Positions 1 to 7,082 of a stretch of DNA of 15,489 bases are shown piece after piece. Positions within the stretch are counted from its first letter, which is position 1; each line of letters opens with the position of its first letter. The translations under genes were made by a program, and so were the position numbers. The stretch spans positions 1-15,489 of the forward strand of contig VAYX01000047.1 in assembly GCA_005885325.1 (NCBI GenBank). The letters are read 5' to 3'. The DNA is from Actinomycetota bacterium (lineage in GTDB: Bacteria > Actinomycetota > UBA4738 > HRBIN12). Below the pieces are notes generated by a model. The model made no database searches, was not told where the DNA came from, and saw only the letters and a list, made by a program, of their open reading frames with translations.

Positions 1-368
1 CGGGTGATCTACCCATGGGCAGGCTGAAGCGAGGGTAAGACCTCGTGGAGGGCCGAACCCACCAGGGTTGAAAACCTGGGGGATGACCTGTGGGTAGGGG
101 TGAAAGGCCAATCAAACCCGGTGATAGCTGGTTCTCCCCGAAATGCCTTTAGGGGCAGCCTCGGGCGTTCAGCATCGGAGGTAGAGCACTGATTGGGTGA
201 GGGGGCCCACAAGCTTACCGACCTCAGTCAAACTCCGAATGCCGATGCTCCAGAGCCCGGGAGTGAGGCTGCGGGGGCTAAGCTCCGTAGCCGAGAGGGA
301 AACAACCCAGATCGCCAGCTAAGGCCCCGAAATCCGTGCTAAGTGGAGAAGGATGTGGGATTGCCGAG

Positions 369-403
<35 letters not shown>

Positions 404-756
404 GAAAGAGTGCGTAACAGCTCACTGGTCAAGTGGTCCTGCGCCGACGATGTAGCGGGGCTCAAGCACGGTGCCGAAGCTGCGGGATCCTTCATATGGC
501 TCGGCGTACGCGGGAGGCCGCGTACGTCCAGGCCGAGGGATCGGTAGGGGAGCGTTCTCACGCGAGTGAAGCGGCGGGGTAACCCAGCGGTGGACGCGTG
601 AGAAGTGAGAATGCCGGCATGAGTAGCGAAAGACGGGGGAGGAGCCCGTCCGCCGAATGCCCAAGGGTTCCTGGGGAAGGTTCATCCGCCCAGGGTTAGT
701 CGGGCCCTAAGCCGAGGCCGAGAGGCGTAGGCGATGGACGACTGGTTGATATTCCA

Positions 757-833
757 GTACCACCTCATCCGCGCCCAGCCCGAATCCAGGGCACTAAGGG
801 AACCCCTTCGGGGGCTACCGACACACCTGGTAC
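757..833 (+). other. Extra stem in 23S helix 54 region (high-G+C Gram-positive insertion)
   Basis: E. coli has only about a dozen bases between the motif ATATTCC-GTAC and GCGAAGGGGGGACG; here there are about 80. The insert is closed by GTACCA (757-762) pairing perfectly with TGGTAC (828-833), and contains an inner stem around a TTCG loop near 808. An insertion at this place is a known marker of high-G+C Gram-positive bacteria; this one looks somewhat shorter than the roughly 100-base mycobacterial version as I recall it. Confidence 0.75.
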
Positions 834-1324
834 TAGGGCAGCGAAGGGGGGACGCAGGAGGGTAGGTCGACCCACGCGATGGTCGTCGTGGGGCAAGTGC
901 GTAGGGGGGTCCCCCAGGCAAATCCGGGGGGCCGTAACCCTGAGACACGATGCCGAGCCGTTTCAGGCGAAGCGACCGATCCCACGCTGCCGAGAAAAAC
1001 CTCTAGCGAGCGAATGAGGTGCCCGTACCCCAAACCGACTCAGGTGGGCCGGTAGAGAATACCGAGGCGATCGAGAGAACCCTGGTTAAGGAACTCGGCA
1101 AATTACCCCCGTAACTTCGGGAGAAGGGGGACCACGGTAGGGTGAAGGACCTCGCGTCCGGAGCCCGACGTGGTGGCACAAACCAGGCCCAAGCGACTGT
1201 TTACTAAAAACACAGGTCCGTGCAAAGTCGCAAGACGACGTATACGGACTGACGCCTGCCCGGTGCCGGAACGTTAAGGGGAGGGGTCAGTCACCTTCGG
1301 GTGGCGAAGCTCCAAACCTAAGCG

Positions 1325-1381
<57 letters not shown>

Positions 1382-1946
1382 CAAGTTCCGACCTGCACGA
1401 ATGGCGTAACGACTTGGGCGCTGTCTCAACCAGGGACTCGGCGAAATTGCAGTACGAGTAAAGATGCTCGTTACCCGCGGCAGGACGGAAAGACCCCGGG
1501 ACCTTTACTGCATCTTGGTGTTGGGTTCTGGCATGCGTTGCGTAGGATAGGCGGGAGGCTGCGAAGCCCCGGTTTCGGCCGGGGTGGAGCCAACCTTGAA
1601 ATACCGCCCTTCGCGTGTTGGGACTCTAACCTTGGCCCGTGATCCGGGTCGGGGACAGCGCCTGGTGGGCAGTTTAACTGGGGCGGTTGCCTCCTAAAGT
1701 GTAACGGAGGCGCCCAAAGGTTCCCTCAGCCTGGTTGGCAATCAGGCGTCGAGTGCAAGGGCACAAGGGAGCTTGACTGTGAGATCGACGGATCGAGCAG
1801 ATGCGAAAGCAGGGCCTAGTGATCCGACGGCGCTCTGTGGTAGGGCCGTCGCTCAACGGCTAAAAGGTACCCCGGGGATAACAGGCTGATCGCTCCCAAG
1901 AGTCCATATCGACGGAGCGGTTTGGCACCTCGATGTCGGCTCGTCT

Positions 1947-1997
<51 letters not shown>

Positions 1998-2016
1998 AGG
2001 CACGCGAGCTGGGTTT

Positions 2017-2062
<46 letters not shown>

Positions 2063-2083
2063 GACTTGCGGGGAGCTGCCCCT

Positions 2084-2097
2084 AGTACGAGAGGACC
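2084..2097 (+). other. Sarcin-ricin loop of 23S rRNA
   Basis: AGTACGAGAGGACC is the universally conserved loop that contacts the translational GTPases EF-Tu and EF-G. It is intact, which supports a functional rRNA gene. Confidence 0.95.
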
Positions 2098-2353
2098 GGG
2101 GCGGACGGACCTCTGGTGTGCCAGTTGTCGCGCCAGCGGCACGGCTGGTTAGCCACGTCCGGCAGAGATAAGCGCTGAAAGCATCTAAGTGCGAAGCTCG
2201 CCTCAAGATGAGGTCTCCCACGGGGTTGACCCGGTAAGGCCCCTCGTGGACTACGAGGTTGATAGGCCGGAGGTGGAAGCACGGCAACGTGTTGAGCCGA
2301 CCGGTACTAATAGGCCGAGGACTTGGCTTTTGCTCGCGCTCGCTATCGTGTTC

Positions 2354-2400
2354 CGAGCTCTGCTCGGAGCTCGCACCTTCCAGCCGTCGGATCCCGACGG
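2354..2400 (+). other. 23S-5S spacer with two perfect hairpins
   Basis: The spacer (about 2333-2412) holds no tRNA. It has two 7-bp perfect stems: CGAGCTC/GAGCTCG (2354-2373, six-base loop) and CCGTCGG/CCGACGG (2384-2400, three-base loop). Neither is followed by a T run, so they are more likely RNA-processing structures separating mature 23S and 5S than terminators; that role is inferred. Confidence 0.6.
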
Positions 2401-2412
2401 ATCCGAGGCACC

Positions 2413-2532
2413 GTTTCGGTGGCCATGGCGGAGGGGAAACACCCGGTCCCATCCCGAACCCGGAAGTTAAGCCCTCCAGCGCCGATGGTACTGCCCGGGC
2501 GACCGGGTGGGAGAGTAGGTCGCTGCCGGAAC
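2413..2532 (+). rRNA. rrf: 5S ribosomal RNA
   Basis: About 120 nt, the normal length. The ends GTTTCGGTGG (2413-2422) and CTGCCGGAAC (2523-2532) pair along all ten positions, with wobbles, as helix I. The interior has the conserved CCCATCCCGAACCCGGAAGTTAAG segment (given in parts: loop C and helix III, 2449-2470) and the GGGAGAGTAGGTCGCTGCC 3' arm. It lies about 80 nt after 23S in the same operon. Confidence 0.96.
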
Positions 2533-2537
2533 ACCTT

Positions 2538-2572
2538 GCGAGAGAGCCGCCTTCGGGCGGCTTTCTCGCTTT
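2538..2572 (+). terminator. Intrinsic terminator of the rRNA operon
   Basis: A 14-bp stem (2538-2551 with 2556-2569, a single G.T pair) closes on a TTCG tetraloop at 2552-2555 and is followed by TTT. It starts six bases after 5S. The T run is short, as is common in high-G+C genomes. Confidence 0.85.
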
Positions 2573-2598
2573 CCGGCCCCGGCCGGCAGGTCCGCGGG

Positions 2599-2604
2599 TA
2601 CGCT
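2599..2604 (+). promoter_or_regulatory. Probable -10 box for the TPR gene at 2614
   Basis: TACGCT fits TANNNT and ends nine bases before the ATG at 2614. Transcription would start about three bases before the codon, giving a nearly leaderless mRNA. There is no Shine-Dalgarno sequence and no clear -35. Confidence 0.45.
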
Positions 2605-2613
2605 AGGCACACC

Positions 2614-3303
2614 ATGCCCAAGGCCTTCCGTCCTCGCCCGGCTCCCCGTCGACCTCCCGGACCCCATGCTCGGGGGCTCCCCCGCGACATCCGCGACGAG
2701 CTGAACCGAACGGCCCGGACGGGCAAGCAGCAGGCCGCGATGGCCAGGCTGGAACGGGCCATCGAGCTGCTCGAGCGAGACGATGCGAAGGGGGCCGCGA
2801 GCGAGGCGCGAAAGGCGAAGGAGCTCGCGACTCGCTCGCCCACCGTCCGGGAGATCCTGGGGCTCGCCCTGTACGTCCAGGGCCGATTCGGTGAGGCGCT
2901 CTCCGAGATGCAGGCGTACCGACGGATGTCGGGGCGGGCCGATCAGAACCACATCATCGCCGATTGCCTCCGCGCGGCCGGTCACCCCGAACGCGCGGTG
3001 CCGCTCGCCGAGGAGGCCCTGACCGCCCGGGGCGTCCCGTTGTCGGCGAAAGCGGAGGCGGTCATCGTGGCCGCGAGCGCGCTCGCGGACATGGGCAAGT
3101 TCGCCGAGGCCCTCGGACTGTTGCGGCGGGTGAAGACCAGGGACGATGTGGCCGGACCCGAGGTGCTCCGCGTGTGGTACGTGATGGCCGACGTCCTTCA
3201 GCGCGCCGGCCGGACCCAGGAAGCCGAGCGAACGTTCCGGAAGATCGCGCGGCACGATCCGGCGGCGTACGACGTCGCCGAGCGCCTTGCTCAGCTCGGC
3301 TGA
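2614..3303 (+). CDS. Tetratricopeptide-repeat protein, Rv1691-like
   Basis: 229 residues. The first 40 residues are rich in Pro and Arg (the run around 8-20 is nearly all P, R and G) and likely flexible; no signal peptide or membrane segment follows. Residues about 45-215 are helical and carry TPR-like spacing, with G-x-F-x-E-A cores at about 90-95 and 161-166 and a G-R-T-x-E-A core near 199-204, so it is probably a cytoplasmic scaffold for protein contacts. The pattern LPRDIRDEL then VREILGLALY and RRMSGRAD resembles the actinobacterial TPR protein that sits beside the HAD phosphatase and tlyA in mycobacteria (Rv1691); partner unknown. ATG 2614 was chosen because extending upstream would run into the terminator and 5S. 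The 3' end overlaps the convergent hydrolase gene by 13 bases. Confidence 0.85.
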   Translation: MPKAFRPRPAPRRPPGPHARGLPRDIRDELNRTARTGKQQAAMARLERAIELLERDDAKGAASEARKAKELATRSPTVREILGLALYVQGRFGEALSEMQAYRRMSGRADQNHIIADCLRAAGHPERAVPLAEEALTARGVPLSAKAEAVIVAASALADMGKFAEALGLLRRVKTRDDVAGPEVLRVWYVMADVLQRAGRTQEAERTFRKIARHDPAAYDVAERLAQLG

Positions 3304-3306
3304 GCA
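3288..3306. terminator. Hairpin shared by two convergent genes, probable bidirectional terminator
   Basis: TGCTCAG-CTCGG-CTGAGCA: a perfect 7-bp stem with a five-base loop, extendable by T.G and C-G pairs. The TGA of the + strand TPR gene (3301-3303) and the TGA of the - strand hydrolase (3293-3291) sit symmetrically in the two arms. No T run follows on either side, so termination is inferred. Confidence 0.5.
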
Positions 3307-4268
3307 GGCTCCTCGGCCGCACGCTCCCGCTCCCGTCGCTTGGTCCAGTAGCGCACCAGCCCCATGGCGTTCATCCGGATGCTGGACAGAAGCTGCAACC
3401 GCTCCTCGAGCGCGTCGAGGTCGAGCGTCGCTTCCGAGCCGGTCTCGATGTCTCGAGCGCTCTCTCGAACGAGCCGTTCCGCGATCTCGTCGAGGTCGTC
3501 GGTCGTCGCCAGCGCCTCCCGGACGGCCTCCGCCCAGCTCCGAACGCGCTGCCCGGCGAGGTCGCATGTCCGGTCGACGTCGTTGATCGGACCGAAGTGG
3601 GCGAACAGGAGCACCGAGGTGGCCCGGGACCGGATCCGCTCGATGCTGTCGAGCGCGAGCTCGAGGTCGAAGTCGGGGGGCGGCGTTGCCGGTCGGAGCA
3701 CGGGGAGGTCGGGCACGTGGATGCCGAGCGCATCGCCGGTCAGCACGGCACCGGATCCCGAGTCGACCAGCGCCACGTGGTGGGACGCGTGGCCCGGCGT
3801 GTACAGGACCTCGAGATCCCTGCTGCGCAACCGGATACGGTCACCGTCATCAACTGGTCTCAACCGCTCCCGGTCGACCGCTTCGACCGGTCCGAACCAC
3901 TCGGCCATCCGCTCCTCCCCGTAGACGCGGGTGGCGCTGGCGATCAGCTTGGCGGGGTCCGCGAGATGGGGTGCCCCCCGCTCGTGGACCCAGATCGTTG
4001 CCCGTGGGAACGTCGCGGCCAGGCGACCCACACCCCCGGCGTGGTCGAGGTGGATGTGGGTGAGCACCACGTTGGCCAGCTCCGAGGGGCCGACACCGAG
4101 CGATGCCAACCCTTGCGTCACGGGCTCCACGGAGGTGGTGGGTCCCGTTTCGACGATGGTCGGCTCCTCATCGTGGAGCAGGTATGCGGCCGTGGACCGG
4201 TCGCGTCCGGCCATCAGCGTGTCGATGGCAGTGATTCCGGGAGCCACATCGAACGTGACCGTTCGCAC
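3291..4268 (-). CDS. Metallo-beta-lactamase-fold hydrolase
   Basis: 325 residues. The family binds two metal ions and hydrolyses esters, thioesters or lactams. The metal-binding set is complete: THIHLDH with H71, H73, D75, H76; H160 in TPGHASHH; D179 in TGDA; H224 in AHFGP. The Asp of the usual DTG strand before it is Glu here (ETG, 40-42). After about residue 235 there is a helical extension to 325, ending in a charged tail, as in stand-alone MBL hydrolases of about 300 residues; the substrate cannot be told and no rhodanese or RNA-processing domain is present. The start is a GTG at 4268-4266, six bases after a TACACT box, suggesting a leaderless mRNA. It is divergent from the ssb-like gene and convergent with the TPR gene. 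Confidence 0.88.
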   Translation of the reverse strand: MRTVTFDVAPGITAIDTLMAGRDRSTAAYLLHDEEPTIVETGPTTSVEPVTQGLASLGVGPSELANVVLTHIHLDHAGGVGRLAATFPRATIWVHERGAPHLADPAKLIASATRVYGEERMAEWFGPVEAVDRERLRPVDDGDRIRLRSRDLEVLYTPGHASHHVALVDSGSGAVLTGDALGIHVPDLPVLRPATPPPDFDLELALDSIERIRSRATSVLLFAHFGPINDVDRTCDLAGQRVRSWAEAVREALATTDDLDEIAERLVRESARDIETGSEATLDLDALEERLQLLSSIRMNAMGLVRYWTKRRERERAAEEPAQPS

Positions 4269-4274
4269 GGCCGA

Positions 4275-4280
4275 AGTGTA
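4275..4280 (-). promoter_or_regulatory. Probable -10 box of the MBL hydrolase gene
   Basis: On the - strand TACACT runs from 4280 to 4275, six bases before the GTG start. This is the spacing expected for a leaderless transcript starting at the codon itself. Confidence 0.55.
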
Positions 4281-4340
4281 TTCGGCGGTGCAGTGCCCGT
4301 CGTGCCGGAGCCTGCCGGCGAGTGTGTCACTGGGTCCTGC

Positions 4341-4364
4341 TAGCGTCCGCCGGGAGAGGAGGGA
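4341..4364 (+). promoter_or_regulatory. Probable -10 box and Shine-Dalgarno of the ssb-like gene
   Basis: TAGCGT (4341-4346) fits the -10 consensus and would start a transcript near 4353. AGGAGGGA (4357-4364) is the strongest Shine-Dalgarno in the window, 11 bases before ATG 4376; it decides that start. With the opposite box at 4275-4280 this makes a compact divergent promoter region of about 107 bases. Confidence 0.5.
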
Positions 4365-4375
4365 GCGGTGATCGC

Positions 4376-4693
4376 ATGGTGACGGTCAACGTGGTCGTGC
4401 TCGCCGGCACGGTGGCGGCGGATCCGGTGGACCGGACGATGCCGTCGGGAGACGAGGTCACCGAGCTCCGGCTCTCTGTTCCGGAGGCCGGAAAGCGTCT
4501 CCTCCCACTCCCGGTCGCGCTGTGGCACAAGACCGTCGGCAAGCGCGCGGTCAAGGGCATCGGCAAGGGCGACGACGTCCTCGTCTACGGCCAGCTTGCC
4601 AGGCGGTTCTACCGGAGCGGAGCCGGTGCCCGGAGCCTCACCGAGGTGGTGGCCACCGGGATCAAGAAGCTTGACCCCGAAGAGGAGGAGTAG
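4376..4693 (+). CDS. Short single-stranded DNA-binding protein (OB fold)
   Basis: 105 residues. It follows the SSB pattern: NVVVLAGTVAADP (5-17) as the first strand, TELRLSV (29-35) for the FRLAV strand, LPVALW (45-50) for the WF-V-W strand, GKGDDVLVYGQL (63-74) for the KGD-V-V-G-L turn, and TEVVATGIKKL (89-99) at the end. It binds ssDNA in replication, repair or uptake. The full-length SSB has about 150-180 residues with a flexible tail ending in D-D-x-P-F; here the OB domain is followed only by DPEEEE, so the usual partner-docking tip is missing. This suggests a second, accessory SSB rather than the replicative one; no ribosomal-protein genes (rpsF, rpsR) flank it. Confidence 0.85.
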   Translation: MVTVNVVVLAGTVAADPVDRTMPSGDEVTELRLSVPEAGKRLLPLPVALWHKTVGKRAVKGIGKGDDVLVYGQLARRFYRSGAGARSLTEVVATGIKKLDPEEEE

Positions 4694-4704
4694 CGCCCGG
4701 CGAG

Positions 4705-4719
4705 GCGGCGGATCGCCGC
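4705..4719. terminator. Small hairpin between convergent ssb-like and DUF1015 genes
   Basis: GCGGCG-GAT-CGCCGC forms a perfect 6-bp stem in the 29-base gap between the two stop codons. It could end transcription in both directions; there is no T run. Confidence 0.4.
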
Positions 4720-4722
4720 GGA

Positions 4723-5898
4723 TCACTCCGGGGGATCGAGCGGTCGGATGACCATGCCGGTGCGAGGCTTGGGCCAGAAGAACGTGGACTTCTGCGGCAG
4801 CGTCTCGCGCCGGTCGATCACCGAGCGGATCCGGGCGGCCGTGGTGGGCGGGAGGAACAACGCGGCCTCCGCCTGTCCCCGTCGAACGGCATCCTCCGCC
4901 CGGACCGCGTCGGGCGTGAACGCGAGGTCGCCGTCTCGCCCGTCGAGCAGGAGTCGGTGCAGGGCCGACACCGTGGGCGGCTCGCCCTCCAACCGGGCTA
5001 CCCGATGGAGAAGCTCGCCACCCTCCCTCGTGACGGCGCCGAAGACCAGGCCCTCGTCGTCGACCTGGTCCAGCACCTCCTGGAGGTCCCTGACCCGAGT
5101 GCCGTCCAGGGGTGGAGCGCCGGCGCGCACGATGCGGTGATACGGAAGGACCGGCGGATCCTCCGCGGCCGCGTCCATCAGCAGCATCATGGTCCGGTCC
5201 CACGGTCCGGGGCCCTGGGCCACACGCATCTCGTCCCGATAGGCCAGTGCCATGGCGTAGCGGTGGTGGCCATCGGCGATCAGCACCGTTTGCCCGGCCA
5301 GGGCCTTCCCCACGCCCTCCTCGTCGTCCGCCATCCACAGGCGATGGGTGACGCCCTCCTCGTCCAGGGCCTCCGCCAGTGGCTCGGTCCTCCCCGCACG
5401 CTCCAGGAGGTCCGCGAGCGGTGGCGACGGTTCGAAGAACACGGCGTGGATGCACGAGAGGTTGGCCCGGATCTCCCTGATGAGCCGGAGACGATCCTCC
5501 ACCGGGCCGTGCGTCGTCCGCTCGTGGGGGACGATCGAGCCTCCCCATTCCTCCAGCTCCACGGCACCGATCAACCCACGGATCCGTCGGCGTCGGCCGT
5601 GGAGGATGAAACGCATCTCGTACGGGAAATACGCCGGTCTCGGCGTGGGGATCAGGATCCCCTGCGCCCGCCACTCACGGAGCTGTTCGGAGGCCCGCCT
5701 ATACTTGTTGCGGGTCCCGTCGTCCCCCGGACGGTCCTCGCCGAGGTCGAGCCGGATGACGTTGTGGGGGCTCGCCTGCAGGTACCGGCGTTGCTCCTCG
5801 GGCGAGATCGTGTCGTAGGGCGGGGTCGTGACCCCTTCCAGCGGACCGACCCGGGATCGATCGAAGAGCAGGCCGACGAACGGTGAGATCTGAGGCAC
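4723..5898 (-). CDS. DUF1015 family protein
   Basis: 391 residues, close to the usual length of about 400-420 for the family. Recognisable family marks are PPYDTIS (26-32), NVIRLDLGED (46-55), VPHERT (123-128) and the signature ADGHHRY (208-214). No membrane segment or signal peptide. The biochemical role is not established; the DGHHR signature resembles that of the ParB-like free-serine kinases SerK and SbnI, so a small-molecule kinase-like activity is possible but unproven. The start is GTG 5898-5896, just after a TATACA box; an open frame continues upstream but there it covers the opposite-strand TPR and HAD genes and does not look like protein. It is convergent with the ssb-like gene and divergent, by only nine bases, from the TPR gene. 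Confidence 0.85.
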   Translation of the reverse strand: MPQISPFVGLLFDRSRVGPLEGVTTPPYDTISPEEQRRYLQASPHNVIRLDLGEDRPGDDGTRNKYRRASEQLREWRAQGILIPTPRPAYFPYEMRFILHGRRRRIRGLIGAVELEEWGGSIVPHERTTHGPVEDRLRLIREIRANLSCIHAVFFEPSPPLADLLERAGRTEPLAEALDEEGVTHRLWMADDEEGVGKALAGQTVLIADGHHRYAMALAYRDEMRVAQGPGPWDRTMMLLMDAAAEDPPVLPYHRIVRAGAPPLDGTRVRDLQEVLDQVDDEGLVFGAVTREGGELLHRVARLEGEPPTVSALHRLLLDGRDGDLAFTPDAVRAEDAVRRGQAEAALFLPPTTAARIRSVIDRRETLPQKSTFFWPKPRTGMVIRPLDPPE

Positions 5899-5907
5899 GA
5901 CGACACT

Positions 5908-6282
5908 GTGTATAGCAAACGGCTGGAGCGCGAGACCGCGTACGACCTGTTCTCCAAGGGCGTCCGGTTCCTGGATGAGGGCCATCCCCACCAGGCGGCG
6001 ATGGTGCTGTCCATGGCCAAGCTGATCGAGCCGGACAAGGGTTCGATCAGATCGGCGCTGGGCCGGGCGCTGTTCATGACGGGACGGATGGCCCGGGCCC
6101 GCCGCGAGTTCGCCAAGGCCGTCGACATCAACCCCTCGGACGACTGGGCCCACTTCGCGCTCGCCCTGGCGTGCGAGCGGACCGGCGAGCGGGCCCGGGC
6201 CCTCGGACATGTGAAGCTGGCCATGGCCATGCGGCCGGGGATCGAACACTACGAACGGGCCCTCCGCCGCCTGGCCGGCTGA
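5908..6282 (+). CDS. Small tetratricopeptide-repeat protein
   Basis: 124 residues, almost entirely TPR. Three repeats can be followed: about 12-45 (LFSKGVRFLDEGHPHQAAMVL), 46-79 (GRALFMTGRMARARREFAKA, then VDINPSD), and 80-113 (AHFALALACERTGERARAL). It lacks signal peptide and membrane segments, so it is probably a cytoplasmic adaptor. GTG 5908 is the only start after an in-frame stop at 5884-5886 that keeps the first repeat whole; no Shine-Dalgarno or -10 box is seen upstream. Its TGA shares one base with the ATG of the HAD phosphatase gene (TGATG at 6280-6284), so the two are translationally coupled, matching the TPR-HAD adjacency of mycobacteria. Confidence 0.82.
   Translation: MYSKRLERETAYDLFSKGVRFLDEGHPHQAAMVLSMAKLIEPDKGSIRSALGRALFMTGRMARARREFAKAVDINPSDDWAHFALALACERTGERARALGHVKLAMAMRPGIEHYERALRRLAG
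5909..5914 (-). promoter_or_regulatory. Probable -10 box of the DUF1015 gene
   Basis: TATACA reads from 5914 to 5909 on the - strand; the GTG start follows ten bases later, so the leader would be about four bases. The box lies inside the first codons of the divergent TPR gene. No -35 is evident. Confidence 0.5.
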
Positions 6283-7082
6283 TGCTGGCGGCTCGGTACG
6301 ACGCCCTCCTGTTCGACCTTGACGGCGTCCTGTACCGGGGGGATGAGCCCGTCCCGGGAGCACCCGAGACGATCGGTGCCCTTCGGCGAGCCGGCGCCCG
6401 CATCGTCTTCCTGACGAACAATTCCTCGAGGACACCGCAGCAGGTGAGCGCCAAGCTCGGCGCGATGGGGATGCCCTCGCCCCCGGAGGAGGTCGTCACG
6501 TCGGCCACCGCGACCGCGGACCTGCTCGCCGCTCGAGGCGGCGGGACCGCGTTCGTGATGGGCGGTGACGGCGTGGTCGGCGCGCTGACGGACGCGGGGC
6601 TGCGGGTTCTGGACGGCGAGCCGGAGTCGGTCGACCTGGTGGTCGTGGGCATCGACGACGATCTGACCTACGCGCGCTTGCGAACCGCGTGCCTCCTCGT
6701 GCATCGCGGCGCCCGGTTCGTGGCGACGAACGCCGACCCCACGTTCCCGGGGCCCCGTAGCGAGCTGTGGCCGGGCGCGGGTGCCCTGGTCGCAGCGATC
6801 ACCACGGCGACCGGGGTCGAGCCCGAGGTGGTTGGCAAGCCGCACGCCCCGCTGTTCCACGCCGCCCTCCACCGGGCCGGCGGGACGAACCCCCTCGTGA
6901 TCGGGGACCGGCTCGATACGGACATCGCCGGGGCGGCGGCCCTGGGCTGGGACACCCTGCTCGTCCTGAGCGGCGTAGACACTGAGGAGGAGTTGGCGGA
7001 CTCACCGTACCGCCCCACGTATGTGGCGGCGGACTTGCGAGCCTTGCTGCTCGACGACGTCGTTCGGGTGACGGGCCCCTAG
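6282..7082 (+). CDS. HAD-superfamily phosphatase, NagD/p-nitrophenyl-phosphatase type (class IIA)
   Basis: 266 residues. All four HAD motifs are present: FDLDGVLYRG with nucleophile D12 and D14; FLTNNSS (43-49, motif II); VVGKPH with K186 (motif III); VIGDRLDTDI (206-215, motif IV). Residues about 70-180 form the C2-type cap typical of NagD and PGP-like enzymes. The family hydrolyses sugar phosphates, nucleotides or glycolytic side products; the substrate is not clear. In mycobacteria the equivalent next to tlyA is Rv1692, which as I recall has been reported to be a glycerol-3-phosphate phosphatase, so recycling of lipid glycerol phosphate is a possible role here. The ATG 6282 overlaps the upstream TPR stop by one base. 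Its TAG lies in a CTAG that also gives the stop of the convergent rhomboid gene. Confidence 0.92.
   Translation: MLAARYDALLFDLDGVLYRGDEPVPGAPETIGALRRAGARIVFLTNNSSRTPQQVSAKLGAMGMPSPPEEVVTSATATADLLAARGGGTAFVMGGDGVVGALTDAGLRVLDGEPESVDLVVVGIDDDLTYARLRTACLLVHRGARFVATNADPTFPGPRSELWPGAGALVAAITTATGVEPEVVGKPHAPLFHAALHRAGGTNPLVIGDRLDTDIAGAAALGWDTLLVLSGVDTEEELADSPYRPTYVAADLRALLLDDVVRVTGP

Noticed and set aside
2333..2412. tRNA gene in the 23S-5S spacer
   Set aside because: Too short, with no cloverleaf or TTC loop motif; only two simple hairpins.
2323..2613. Upstream extension of the first TPR protein
   Set aside because: It would cover the 23S end, 5S and the terminator; ATG 2614 behind a -10-like box is the sound start.
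2964..4343. Long + strand frame opposite the MBL hydrolase
   Set aside because: Low-complexity R, G and P composition and no family motif; the - strand protein has a full metal-binding set.
5899..6435. N-terminal extension of DUF1015 on the - strand
   Set aside because: It is antisense to the TPR and HAD genes, shows no family similarity, and the -10-like box lies after it.
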